Positions 10,519 to 23,564 of a DNA stretch of 64,000 nt are shown in pieces (positions within the stretch are counted from its first letter, which is position 1; each line of letters begins with the position of its first letter). The position numbers were made by a program, and so were the translations under genes. Source of the stretch: Nissolia schottii (lineage: Eukaryota; Streptophyta; Magnoliopsida; Fabales; Fabaceae); the NCBI GenBank assembly GCA_003254905.1, contig QANU01086265.1, forward strand, positions 626,151 to 690,150, in the 5' to 3' direction. The notes under the pieces were generated by a model that saw nothing but the letters and a program-made list of their open reading frames with translations, had not been told where the DNA came from and did not search any database.

Positions 10519-13500
10519 AAAATTAATCGTGTTTGAATGGATTTTATTTTATGATAATCTATTTACTAAAGCTCTGCTCTGCTTTATCCAACTTCCTTTA
10601 ATCTGTAAAACTAAAATATAGTAGAGACATAACAAGACTTTTTTTGAGTGGTGCTAGTTGCAGTTACACTCAGATTATTGACTAGGCATTATATCCCCTG
10701 CCCCCATTTTCCTTGTATTGAGGTCAATTTATCTAGTAAATGGGAAATTGAATAATCTCCCTCTTCCATTTCTCTATATTGTCACCACTCCATTTTCACA
10801 CTCTCTCAAACAGGCCCTTAGGAACGAACAAGTAATATTCTAGAAGAGCTTAGGGGATTTGACAAGATCATAATTCCCCTTGAATCCCTTTTATATAGTT
10901 CCAAAGCTTCTTTCATTGGACTAACTTCAATGGTTGTTTGTTACCTACATGATCCAAACAAGTGAACAAAGTTCAATTTTGACCAAAGTCCAAACCAATA
11001 AAAGTTGTACCATAATATATAGATCAAATGAAAATAGTAGAGTGACAAATAATTTTGATGAATTATTGTGGACCTCTAATTTTGGAGATTTTACTTTCGA
11101 GAGAACAGAAACAAAACCATACAGCATGTATGTATCTTGAATAAGACCCCCTTAGTATCTACTCTCCTTTTTCATCTCACTAATCCATGGCTACGTTACA
11201 TATCAAAGTGAGTCCATCCGAAAATGAAAGATATGGAATCTTCTGCCCTTCTTGTATTTTCCCCATTGGGATGATACTCTAAAGTCTAAACACATCAAAA
11301 GATTCAAATAATAAAATAAGAATATGCATATAATATGACCATACCTTCCTATCAACACAAATCTTGCTTTCCAAGAAACAAATCCATGTAAAGCTTTCGG
11401 TTGGTCAGCTATCAAAATAGTACACAATTTTGTGAACCCTTTGTGATTATTGATCAACCAAGTACTACGTACCTTGGCATTTGGTGGTTCATCTAATCTT
11501 CTTATTTTTATTTCTGATACTTTTTTTTGGAGCCCTTCACGTTCAATATCATCAATATTGCATAGACAAGGCAGGGGACCATGTTCCAATTAGAGCACAT
11601 TAGCTGTCAAAATACCCTTTACCTCTAAAAAGCTTTACACCTCACATTTTGGCTTCGGATAAAGGTGTCTTTGACCTGTTCGTGGTTGGGGAAGAATTGG
11701 AATTTAAGAAAACAACAACCTTGGTTTTGTATTTTTCCTTTTGGCCTCACTAAATTCGTGCTATAAAGTTAAGCACTCAATTAATTTCAGACACTGAAAG
11801 TATGATCGGTTGGCTTATACATGCCATGAAACTATAATATCCAAAATAACCCAAATTGTCACACATCACTGTTTTTCACAACTTAGATTAACCAGATTAT
11901 CAAGAAAAAGCGAATGAGTAATGAGTGGGAGTGACCTCTTGATTTTGTGCATGCTTGTAAGCAGATCAAGCACTTCATGTTATAGTCAATGAATTATATA
12001 TATTAGAGGCAGAGATTCTCATTTTGAGCTTAACTTGGTTAAAATGGATAATTTTTATTTTTTAAAACTTTAATTTCTAGTTCTATACCATAATAAGAGG
12101 GGCGAGTAATTGTACCTAATAATGTACTATGGAAATAATAATTCCCTTCATCACTTGTATCATGTACTAGAAGTCTAGAATTATAAGCTATTAGATACGA
12201 TCCAATTTTACCTAATTACCCTTGTGGTTGCAGGTGAAGTACACATTGTTTGTTGGGGGAGGTGGGGTGGGAAAGTGATTTACCGTGAATATGAGTTCCA
12301 TTACAATCGCTTTCACTTTGATTATTATTATCCATTGCTAATAACTCTACCATTATTATATGATGGTGCACAAAAGTCCCTAACTACCGATACCGTCGAT
12401 TTTTATGCTGAGAAAACAATAATTGTGTAGGGTAAGGATAAATGGCGTGATCGAATTATATATATATCTACACGGACTATGCACTGCTCACAATTAATAT
12501 AGCTAAGAGAGGCAAAGAAAAAGACCTTAAATATCTCTAGAAGTTGAGAGTATAGCATTAGCATATGAGGCAGTCATGCAATGTTTGTGTTACCAGGGCA
12601 TGTGCATCACACGTATGCACATCAATGTGGGGACTAGGACAAGTGCATAATTTGGAACAGTAATCATCACTGCCTTTAACTGTTTATACCATGATGATGG
12701 CGCTCAATGTTCTTTTTTTCAAGGGAGGAAAAAATGGTCTTATGAAAGTGAAGGGTAATTTCTGAGTGCTCTTGGTCATCATCCACTTAATTGGATTAGT
12801 GATATTATCATTTTCAGTTGCGTGGACACAGTTGAATAATTTAATAATAAGATCCAAATTCTTTTACAGTACATATATCACACTTATAAATAAATGTGTA
12901 AGATTCATTACGATAGAGTCTACCATAAATTTTAGTGTAACTATAATTATTTAAAAATTATCAAATTAAATTGTCATAATAATGTGACTATTAGTACATA
13001 TTAAATTTTTAAGGAAAACACACTTAGAATTAATTATAAAATTTAATAAAAAATACATTTTTTTCATTTTTAAGATTCCAAAATTAATTATGAGCCCCAA
13101 AATAAAAATCCAACCATGCAGAATGTTGTATCTACATTACTTCTACCATCTGACTCGTTATGTTCTGTGGGTAGGATGATTTTTTGAGTGGAATTGCAGA
13201 GGTGGGCTCCACAAATAATTTTAACCTTGAAGCCGCTGAGCAACTTTAAATAAAACGCATTGATTAAACCCACCACAAAAGGCTGGTTAATTTGGCAAAA
13301 ATTGTGTCGCCTTGTCTAAGCCATCTTGTTGGAGGGAAAAAAGAAAGGTTGTTTATTCCATATAGTCCTTAATTGCAGTGGCATCTAGTGGTGCCATATG
13401 ATGATGATGCGGCAATGGAAAAACAAATTTCCATGTGTCATTCTTTCACATAACTAAAGATGATATATCATATATATATATATGTGTACTCACATTAACA

Positions 13501-16500
13501 AGAGTTATGTTACATTAACATATTCGTGTGTGAAATATATTTATTTATTTTTAAAATATTATTATAATTTATATGTCAACTATTGATTTGAGTGTTTAAT
13601 TATGACAAGTAAAAAGGTACCCCCTACCTAAGATTTTTCTTTTCTTTTATTTCACTAGATGGGACGAATAATTTTGGAGACTCTTTAAGAAGCAGAAAAG
13701 TGAAGTCAGATAGAGGGCAAAAGGAAAAGAAGAGAGCGCAAAATGCTTTCTGCTCGTAATCCTAACAGAAGATCACAGAGAAACTACTTTTGGAATTGTC
13801 TCAATTTGAGTCCATCAAACACCATTCATTAATTAACCATTTAGGAACTCAATTGGAGAATGTGATTCCCTTTTTGAGTGGCTCAGCTTCAAATGTGAGA
13901 TGAAGCTTTCATGAGAAAGCACCATATTTTCACCATTACACATTGGAGTCGACTCTGTTACACACTAATTAATATAATAGGATCATTAATTAATTCTTTG
14001 GCAGTGGGAATTATTGTGACCCAGTTCCGATCCCTAGCATGAGTCTTTTCTTGCTAGAATCAAATCATCTCTATTACTCCACTCAAGTTAAGATGATTCG
14101 GCTAATTTTAATAAAGAGGAGTTCTTTGGTTGATGGGGTTCACTACTTGTTGCTTTTTGACTGTGGATAGCTGACAAGTGTTTTAATCCACTACCCAACC
14201 CAAGTGAATAAAAAGACAAGTCTTAACCAAGAAAATTATTGCCGGTATTTTGGAATGTCGAGTTGAATATGCTTTAGATCACTTATATTAGATTGTGCTT
14301 AGTACTAGTGACATGATAGAGGAATAAAAATACGAGAACAAATTTTTTTAGTATTTTTTATACTTCACCGAAGTTATAACAAATGGGACAAGCAATTTTT
14401 GCTTTGAGGGACACAAAATTGAGGTCTAAAGGGACATGAATTTTCTCGTTCTCTATCCCCGTATCTCTGTCTTGTTTCTGTTATCAAACGCAACTTTAAT
14501 GCATGTTTGGACTTCCGTTCATTAGGTTTGGAATTGATTATAGAGCTCTGCAAGTGAGAAATTTTTTATTCTGATGATCACCAAGATCAATTTTTGGTGT
14601 TCCTACTGAAAAATCAAACACACTAATAATAAATGATATTTTAATTACAAAGAAATAAACATTACAAAGTAGAAAAATAAGCATTTTTAAACAGAAAAAT
14701 AAACATATCAAACACATAATAAACAATATTAAACACAAGCGTGTTCATGCACACACGTACAGATCATATAAAAAAATATTATCAAACACATAAACGAGTA
14801 ATATTAAACGCATACGCGTCCATATACACATAAATGTTTGATAACAATATTTGTTTCTTGATTTTGTAATACTTGTTTCTCTATTTATAATGTTTATTTT
14901 TCTATGTAGTAAGCACAAGATGTCAACTTTTAAGCGTAGAATTAGTATTTTTTGCCAACCTATTTATGCCAGAACCAAAAGCCAAGAGATGTATTGATGA
15001 AGACATAAATATCGTTACTTACCAAATCAGAAGTCATTTATCCCAGTAATTTTGGTGTACGTTTACCCTGATTCACAACTGCATCATGTGTTTCATTGAG
15101 TATGGTTTAAATGGTACACAGCCTAAAACTGCAAAGAGCACTTATTTGTTGATCTGCCATGCTTTTGTTTTCACTTCTAAACCTAGAGAGTGCTTCTGCG
15201 GTTATAAAGATTAATTGAATGTGGTAGGACTGTGGGAGTAGGGTTTGAGCTTGCGCATAAGACTAGTTCAAAGTTCATCAATACAACCATGTGCTACTAG
15301 TCTCTTTGTAGACATAGGTCTCAAGCCCAGGCACAATAAATTTTTCAATAAATTAATTGCATTAACTTCACGTGAAAATTGATGAAATTACACTAAGAAT
15401 ATGTACTATGAGTTTTTTTTTTTTGGTAATGCATATGTACTATAAGTTGACTGGTTAATTATATTCAAAATATCTTATAATAAAAAATATTAGAGTACTC
15501 AATTTTATTTCTTAAAAATAATCATAACACAACATGCACCAACATTTTCCACTGGTTTTGTAGTATATTCAAATTCCTTATCTTATGTATAATTTTCAAC
15601 TTCACAAAAGACATATATCCACAATTAAAAATACGAATACTATTTGTTTTAGAGTTTTGCTAACCGAGGGAATTAGTTAAGAAGCAAGAAAGAAAAAAAT
15701 TGATTGAGAAAAAATGTATTTTTTTTAAAAGTTTTAATACATTGAATGTATTGGAAACCATTAGAGCCTTTTCTTTTTGCTTATTTAATAAATGTACTTT
15801 AGCAAAAAATTCTTTGTTTTATTGAATTTTCATTAAATTATTAAAATTTTAAAAATTAGAGAAAATTCAATGTAATACTAATTTGAAAACTGATCAATGT
15901 GATTTACCTTGGGAGAAAAATTTCTTTTCCTGCACCTTGGGTGAAATAATTTTGAAGTCTGCAAATTGGATTCATTGTATTGAAGAATCAGAGTACTAAA
16001 TTAGAGTTTGGTACTCTGGTTAATGGTTGTTGTAACCAATCAATTTATTTATGAGTTTTTCAAAGAAGTGTCCTACATTTATTAAAGAAACTAAAATGGT
16101 AACACTTTATTTAAAAAATAAAATGTGAAAGTACTTAATGTAATAAAAGTATTTAAAATCTTAAATTATTTCTTTTTAAGTTTTTATTTTTAAATTATTT
16201 GTCATTTTAGCCAAATTATTTTCTTCTAAGTTATTTGTCATTCTTATTATTTTTATGTAAAATTTATTATTAAATTTTCAAGCATACTCCTAATTAATTA
16301 AGTATTGAAAATAAAAATCTTTTAATACTTTCAATTCTCTCTCCATAGTAAAACACTTAAATAAGAGTAACTTAATAAAATTACTCTTTAAATCATTTTT
16401 CATATTTCTTAATATACACGTTGAACTAAGGTGACATAATTTAGAGTGGAGGGAATATTTAATTTAATAGTACTTTAGAATAAATGTTCATCATATAACT

Positions 16501-17659
16501 AAACTATTGAACAAAATAAGCACAACAATATCTTTAGATTTAAGAGTTTTAACAAGGTCTGTCTCTACCATGATGATGATTAGTTATTTGTGGTTTGAGG
16601 TTACTGAAATGATCAACCTTATCAAATCTTTTTCCATTTAGGTGACAATAGAAATGTGAGCCGAACTTATAAAAGAAAAAAAAAAAAACATGCTACTAAC
16701 AAATATTTCGTCATACCTGTCCCCTTTTTTCCTTTGTTCTTCTCTACCTTACCTTCTACTATTGTTCTTCTTATCATAAATGGCAGTTTTTTCTATCCTT
16801 GGAACTTCGGGATCTGCTACATATGGCGATCCACCCAGTCAGGGATTCCAATCATCCATTTTTTATTTTTTTTAAATAAAAAGATACAACGTATCTCTTT
16901 GCCAATTGCCATTGTAAGAATCCACGCAACCCTTGTTCCCCATGTCTCTTATAAAATAATAGTAATCCACTTTAAATAACGAAAATAAGGGCTAAGTTCT
17001 AGATTATGATTATCCCATCCGTGTTATTATTAATGGTGTTAGGAGATTGTGAAGGCCTAGTTCAAGATTAGTACGGATAACGTTCATGTATTTTGACCAA
17101 TTGGTTACAACAACGGACACAAAAAGTCCTCAACTCTTACCCTTCAAAACTATAATTTAAGGGGGTAGTTTGCTTGCTTGTTAATTACTCTGTTCAATGG
17201 TTTTAGAGGCTGGGTGGCCCTGCACATGGGTGAGAATCTCCAAGTTGTGTAAGGGAAAAACTTTACAAAATAAACTTTTTTAGGTTACAAAATTTAATAA
17301 AATAATGTCTTACGTGCATGTTAACTTGATAGTTTGAATTGTTTGCATGTGAAAGGCAAATCATATGGCACCCGCAAATCAAGTTACTTCCATGTCCAAG
17401 ATCCCCGTATCTGAGTCCCCAGACAAAAACAGATCTTAGACTCTGTACATGAAATTAAATTATATATAATAACTTTTGTGTTCATATATATTTTACATTA
17501 CACTCAAAACCTATAATATGTACTAGCCAACACATCAGAAAAACAAAAAAAAAATAATATGTACTAGCCAAACGTATATGCCATATGCTGTAAGAGAATA
17601 TAAAAGAATTTGTAGGTATTGTTGACTTGATTGTTAGGAGAGGGCGTAGAACTTTGGCA

Positions 17660-17660
<1 letters not shown>
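10519..17660. other. Long AT-rich intergenic region, no gene seen
   Basis: I found no coding region with recognisable domains or splice structure. The longest open frame (minus strand, 11203-11589, 128 codons) has no family resemblance that I can name. There are many A/T homopolymers and a short TA run near 13470. Confidence 0.45.

Positions 17661-17661
<1 letters not shown>

Positions 17662-17718
<57 letters not shown>
17662..17718. repeat. (AT)n microsatellite, about 28 units
   Basis: Uninterrupted AT dinucleotides run for about 57 bp. Such loci are usually highly length-variable. Confidence 0.97.
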
Positions 17719-17719
<1 letters not shown>

Positions 17720-18341
17720 CTGATTTAAGCCAAACAAGTAGGACTGAAGCATGCCCCAAACTATTATAAAAAGTGGTTAATGAAGTCATGACAATATTAA
17801 AACTCTTAAAATTGGAGTTTACCTAATTCAAGCTAACAAGTGGTGGTAATGAAGGCAAGAATAAGTAAGGAAATTTTTTTGGAAGCAACAAGAAAAAAGG
17901 ATAAAAGTTAAGTATCCATCCCCCTCTCTTATTTAATTTAGTTGTGTATACAGCACTCTCTCATTTCTTAACCACTCAATTAAGCATAGCTTAGTAGTAT
18001 GATATTTCAATGATAAGCTGCCATATTTGTTTGGTTATTATTAGTTTTTGTAATCTTGCCCCAATACAATACCCCTATTCAATTATGACAATTACCCTTC
18101 TTCATTTTTCTCAATTTTTTTCTTTTTCTTTTTGGTTTCTAAAATAATCTTGGTACGGCAAAGTTGGTGATCAGTCAAAAAGAGGGAACAATATGTAGCC
18201 AAACCTGTGGCAACCAATGCAAGTTACAACACAATCTTCCCCCTTTGCCATTCTTCTCACTTTGCTCCATCATCATTTTCTTCATTCATACATTCATAAA
18301 ACACTCCCCCCCTTGAATCCCAGAGCCTCTTCCCAAATTCA
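17719..18341. other. Promoter-proximal region of the CRK gene
   Basis: The region upstream of the kinase gene is AT-rich to about 18200, then rich in C and T (18230-18330), as plant 5' leaders often are. The start of transcription cannot be placed from sequence alone. Confidence 0.4.
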
Positions 18342-18389
18342 ATGAACACCCAAACATCAACACTCACGTGCATGCCACGTGTCCCCTGA
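18342..18389 (+). promoter_or_regulatory. Upstream ORF (15 codons) in the probable CRK 5' leader
   Basis: An ATG at 18342 opens a frame of 15 codons ending in TGA at 18387-18389. A second ATG at 18372 lies in the same frame. A further minimal uORF, ATG-TTG-TGA, occupies 18566-18574, only 40 nt before the main ATG. All close before 18614. They matter only if transcription starts upstream of them, which is not shown. Confidence 0.4.
18365..18384. promoter_or_regulatory. Paired ACGTG-core (G-box/ABRE-like) motifs
   Basis: CACGTG at 18365-18370 and CCACGTGTCC at 18375-18384 are spaced 10 bp apart. Such elements are bound by bZIP and bHLH factors (established). They lie about 240 bp before the kinase ATG and may be in the promoter or the 5' leader. 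Confidence 0.5.
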
Positions 18390-18613
18390 GATTGTTCACC
18401 TCCTGCTTCTTCTACATCTTCTCCCACCCTTCACCAGCAAATCCACCATTCTCTCTCTAAACTTGCACACTCAAATTCCATCGAAGCTTCGATCCTCTTT
18501 GAAACTCTCTGCAAAGTTTGAATCTTTAGCTGAAGGGGATCAAGACCCAGAAGAGCTTCACCGCAATGTTGTGACAAATTGTTCAGTGACCAAGCTTCTC
18601 TGGGCGCTCAACA

Positions 18614-21600
18614 ATGGGGGTTTGCACTTCCAAGCCGCAGAAGCCGAACCCTTACGCGCTTCGGGAGCCCGGAGGCGAGCGCGACCCTCCGGAAATCCCG
18701 AAAACCCCGCTCAGCCCCAGCGCCGGCGGCAACAACCGCCGGAAAGATGACGTCGTCGCCGGGAAGCAGTCACCTTTTTTTCCTTTCTACAGCCCCAGCC
18801 CGGCACGCTTCCTGAAGAAGTCTCCGTCGACGCCGGCGGGAGGGAGCAGGAGCGCCAGCTTGACGCCGAGGAGGTTTTTCCGGCGACCCTTCCCGCCGCC
18901 GTCGCCGGCGAAGCACATAAGGGCGGTCCTGGCGAGAAGGCAGGGGAAGAAGGCAGCGGCAGCGACGGCTATACCGGAGGAGGAGGAGGCCGGAGGAGGT
19001 GGTGCGGATTTGGACAAGCGGTTCGGGTTCTCGAAGGAGTTCACTAGCAGGCTTGAGGTTGGGGAGGAAGTGGGTCGAGGGCATTTTGGGTATACTTGTT
19101 CTGCTAGGTTCAAGAAGGGTGAGCTTAAGGGCCAGCAGGTTGCTGTCAAGGTCATCCCAAAAGCTAAGGTTGATAATACTAACTTGATCTTGTTCTGTTT
19201 CTTTGTGGTTGCACTTGCTGAGTTTTTGTTTTGTTGAGGGCTGTGAATTACTTGGAACTGATGGCATTAGTCATTGGGTTTTAGGTCCTTGTGTTTTGGT
19301 GATCGTTCAAGTTTTGTAGTAGTATTTGTTTATTGGTCTATTGGTCTTGAAAACGGAGTAGCACAGCCTGTATTTTGCCAAGATTCGTTCCTAATAGGTT
19401 GCTAACTGTTGATTAAACGCTTTGGCTTGCTTTGTGTTAAACTTGTTGGAATAGCTCCTCTAGGAATTAAAATTTCCCTGGATCATACTGTTATTGTTGT
19501 ATAAAACTTGGACTCCTATGTAGTATTCTCAGTACAACATTTGACACACATGGTGTAGTTTGAGTTTGGTTTCCTTGGACCTGATTAAAATTTTACTCTA
19601 CGAACCATATATATGGGATAATCATGAAGGTTAAAGTTACGGTTTAATCTTCGCCCCTTTTGTTGCCAGATGACAACAGCGATTGCAATTGAAGATGTGA
19701 GAAGGGAGGTGAAAATATTGCGAGCTTTGAACGGACACAAGAATCTGGTACGATTCTATGATGCATTTGAAGACCAAGATAATGTCTACATTGTAATGGA
19801 GTAAGTTTGTGGTATTTGTTTCCCTTTTCAAATTATATCGTAGTAGTCGTGCTCTGGCCATCCTAGCAAAGTTTAATTTTTCCTTGACTTTTTTGGAACG
19901 GTAACTAATAGTTTTTTTAATCAAATGTTCTATCACATCCGACACAATATTTGTGGTTACCAAGATGATGTAATAGGTCTTGAATTTTTCTGTTGATTTC
20001 AATGGGCAGTGATTATGAGAGTTCTTTTTTTCAACTTTTTCATAACTAACTTGATGCTATTGACATTTCAGGTTATGTGAAGGGGGGGAGCTTTTAGATA
20101 TGATACTATCAAGGTACTTCATTAAACAGCAACGATACTGCTACTTCTTTTTTCCCCCTCAAACAGAATTGACATTGGAATTGAATAACAAACTATATGG
20201 TTTATATCTTCTTTAGAGGAGGGAAATACTCAGAAGACGATGCAAAGGCAGTCATGGTACAGATACTAAATGTTGTTGCATTTTGTCATCTTCAGGGTGT
20301 GGTGCACCGAGATCTTAAGCCAGAAGTGAGCATATTCCTTTATTCTTGTTTGATAATTGATATAGTTATAGCCTCTGAATCTGCTTTATGGTCAGACTCA
20401 TCTAATTCAACAGCTAGGCAGAACATGGATGGGTTAATCATATTTCAATGTCTTAGCCTAAACTTAACTAATTAGCTTTAGGGATGTGTTTTGTAATTTC
20501 AAATGGTCGACTATTTGTTCCTTCTCTCTTTATCATTCATATGTATGTCACTGGAATGGGGACATGGTACTGACTTTGGAATTAGTATAAGCCTGAAAGG
20601 TCACTTTTCTTTTCTTTTTTACTTTGCGGTGGGTATTATGTTCTATAAAGCTTCCCAACTTTTCTGCATTATCATTCAGTTGCAGTATATATGTCAATAT
20701 AATCCATGAGTATGAGGGCCTAACATGTTTCTTAATTTTGTTTAGTGCAGCACTCGTTTGTGCTCTGGCTCAATTGTTAAACTGGCTTACTAAATTTAGG
20801 TGTAACAATGAAGCAAATAATGGAAAAAGATATTTCCATTGAAAGAGTATTTTTGCCAGATAAACTCCTTGGTTGTATTGTATAAATAACTAATGTATTC
20901 AAGGTTAAATCACATTATTGGATGAGATTTCAATTTGGATGTAATTGTTTATTGTCTAACCCCCTTACATTTTTGCATTCAGAATTTTTTGTATACATCA
21001 AAGGATGAAAGTTCTGAGCTAAAAGCTATAGACTTTGGGTTATCAGACTTTGTCAGACCAGGTTTTCCTTCATAAGTCCTAACTTGATAGTTGTATATCT
21101 TTTGCCACATTGTAGTTTGGGAATATTCTTAATTCTTTATATTGGCTTACAGATGAAAGGCTGAATGACATTGTTGGAAGTGCATACTATGTAGCCCCTG
21201 AAGTTCTACATAGATCTTACACCACAGAGGCTGATGTGTGGAGTATAGGCGTGATAGCATATATTCTTTTATGCGGTAGTCGCCCATTTTGGGCCCGGAC
21301 AGAGTCTGGCATTTTTAGGGCAGTTTTGAAAGCTGATCCAAGCTTCGATGAAGTTCCCTGGCCTTCTTTATCTTTAGAAGCAAAAGATTTTGTCAAACGC
21401 CTACTGAATAAGGACCCAAGGAAGCGAATATCGGCTGCTCAGGCTCTAAGTGAGTTTTTCCTGTTACCTCTAATATCAACGATGTTCTAGTAATGCATGT
21501 TTTTTTGAGCTGGCAGCTATAATTTTGTGTTTGCAGGTCACCCTTGGATAAGGAATTACAATAATGTAAAAGTTCCACTTGATATTTTAATATTTAAGCT

Positions 21601-22840
21601 CATGAAGGCTTATATGCGATCATCATCCTTGCGTAAGGCTGCCTTAAGGGTGCGTATATTTAATGCTGAAAGAAGAGTTGAACTAATTTTCAATAATGGA
21701 ATAAAACATTTCAACTTCCATTCTAATGCTTGGGTTTGAAAACACTATATAATCTTCGCACTGCAAGTGACCTTAACTGCAATTCATTTTCCTCCAATAA
21801 ACTTGTGGGATTTTATTTCCTCCAAACAAAAAATGGTATCAGAACAGACAGTTGCATATCCTTCAAGCCATGTTGCATATTTCTAAATTTTAGTCAACAA
21901 CACAATGGGGGTGGTGCACAACTGCTGATTCTTCGTTGAGTTTTTCTGGTGTGTCTCATATATGCATGCTACAATTGAATTGAATATCCTGACACTTCAA
22001 AATATTACTTCCCGCGAATTCTTGAAACTAATTTCTTTTAGTTTTGATTATATTAGTAATTTATGTTCAACTCTTTGGCAGGCATTGTCAAAGACACTAA
22101 CTGCTGATGAACTTCATTATCTGAGGGAGCAATTTGCATTGTTGGAACCAAGCAAAAATGGCAGCATATCCTTAGAGAACATTAGCAAGGTTGGTTGTGA
22201 CATCAGCATGTAAGAAATACATTGTTTTGTTGGATTCCATAAATTTTCCTCATTCATATTTTATGGCCAGGCCTTGATGAAACATGCAACGGATGCCATG
22301 AAAGAGTCTCGCATCCCCGAATTTCTTGCCTCTGTAATGCCTTGTTCTATTTGTTTAGATGCCCCATTGTTTGACTGGTTATTGTCTCATATATTCCTTC
22401 TCTGAAATTTCCCATTTTATATGGTAGCTAAATTCGTTACAATATAGAAGAATGGATTTTGAAGAATTTTGTGCTGCTGCATTGAGTGTACATCAGCTTG
22501 AAGCTCTTGGTCGCTGGGAACAACATGCCCGCTGTGCATATGAACTCTTTGAGAAAGATGGAAACAGGGCTATTGTCATTGAAGAACTTGCTTCGGTAAG
22601 TTAAGAGCACTTCAATCATATTAGGATACTTGCAAACTAGCAATAATCGAATTATCATATGGCTAATCACCACCATATTTGTTCAAAATGTTGTTTTAGG
22701 AACTTGGACTTGGTCCTTCGATCCCTGTTCATGTGGTTCTTCATGACTGGATACGGCACACTGATGGAAAGCTAAGCTTCCTTGGGTTTGTCAAATTATT
22801 ACACGGTGTATCTAGCAGAAGTCTTACAAAGGTTCAGTAA
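18614..22840 (+). CDS. CRK: CDPK-related protein kinase (CRK family)
   Basis: Eleven exons: 18614-19168, 19670-19800, 20072-20113, 20217-20325, 20983-21061, 21153-21449, 21537-21649, 22082-22189, 22271-22333, 22428-22595 and 22700-22840. All have GT..AG borders and give 601 aa, the usual CRK length. The start MGVCTSK predicts N-myristoylation of Gly2 with a nearby palmitoylatable Cys4, hence membrane attachment. A basic, proline-rich variable region follows. The kinase domain (about 147-409) has GRGHFG at 154-159, Lys179, Glu198, HRD at 273-275, DFG at 296-298 and APE at 320-322. The C-terminal region (443-601) has degenerate EF-hand-like repeats, as in CRKs, which generally do not need calcium but can bind calmodulin (established). 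It is close to Arabidopsis CRK2/CRK8. Exon 1 is much more GC-rich than the rest. Confidence 0.95.
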
Positions 22841-23564
22841 AGAATGAGAGCAAAGCTTCGTGGATATGCTGAAATTTCTACGCTATTTTGTTGGATGGCT
22901 CAAATCTCAATCATGTCTGAATATGTATCAAAGTTTCCTTGATTGCCCACGGCCATGACTGTACACTTGCATCACGGAATGCAACTGAAATGATTCTTTT
23001 GAATGCGCTGAAATTGTAAAATAGTCAACAGATGAGTGGGTTAAGATGTGGCAATGTAGAGTTTAGAGTTAGCTTTGCTCAATGAGTGGGAAATAATTTC
23101 CTGTCACTTGTGTTTGTTAATGTATACACGTTACATTTGCCGAGTCCTATAATTTCTACTGGTATTTTTGTTGTATCTGTGTGGTGATCTAATTTGACAT
23201 TGTTGGAATCAAATTCCATATAGCTGGAAAATTGGTGGGAGCTGCAGAATGATTCTAATCGCGAGAAAAACCCAAGCATCAATTGTGTAGGAAACAGAGA
23301 GAACAACTCAATTGAAAGGGATCTGCCATTTTGAGTTCAATTCAAAGTTAGTGAGTACTGCTAGTCCTCCCCGCATCCACAACCACAAGAGGGGATAGGG
23401 GATGGGAGCCATATGATCATACAATACATACTATATCCACAGATCTTCTGTTCTACTACTAACCGCAAAGCTCACAGATTATTCAAATCAAAGCTAAAAA
23501 AGAAAACAAACGTACATCAATAAGCACTACTACACAAATGAAAGATGATCGATCAATCAATCAA
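22841..23564. other. Convergent intergenic region
   Basis: This stretch lies between the 3' end of the CRK gene and the 3' end of the minus-strand ALP1-like gene. Both 3' UTRs must lie here. No other feature was found. Confidence 0.5.

Noticed and set aside
11203-11589. 128-codon minus-strand open frame
   Set aside because: No recognisable family, mixed composition with a hydrophobic patch, no supporting splice or promoter structure. Left unannotated as a gene.
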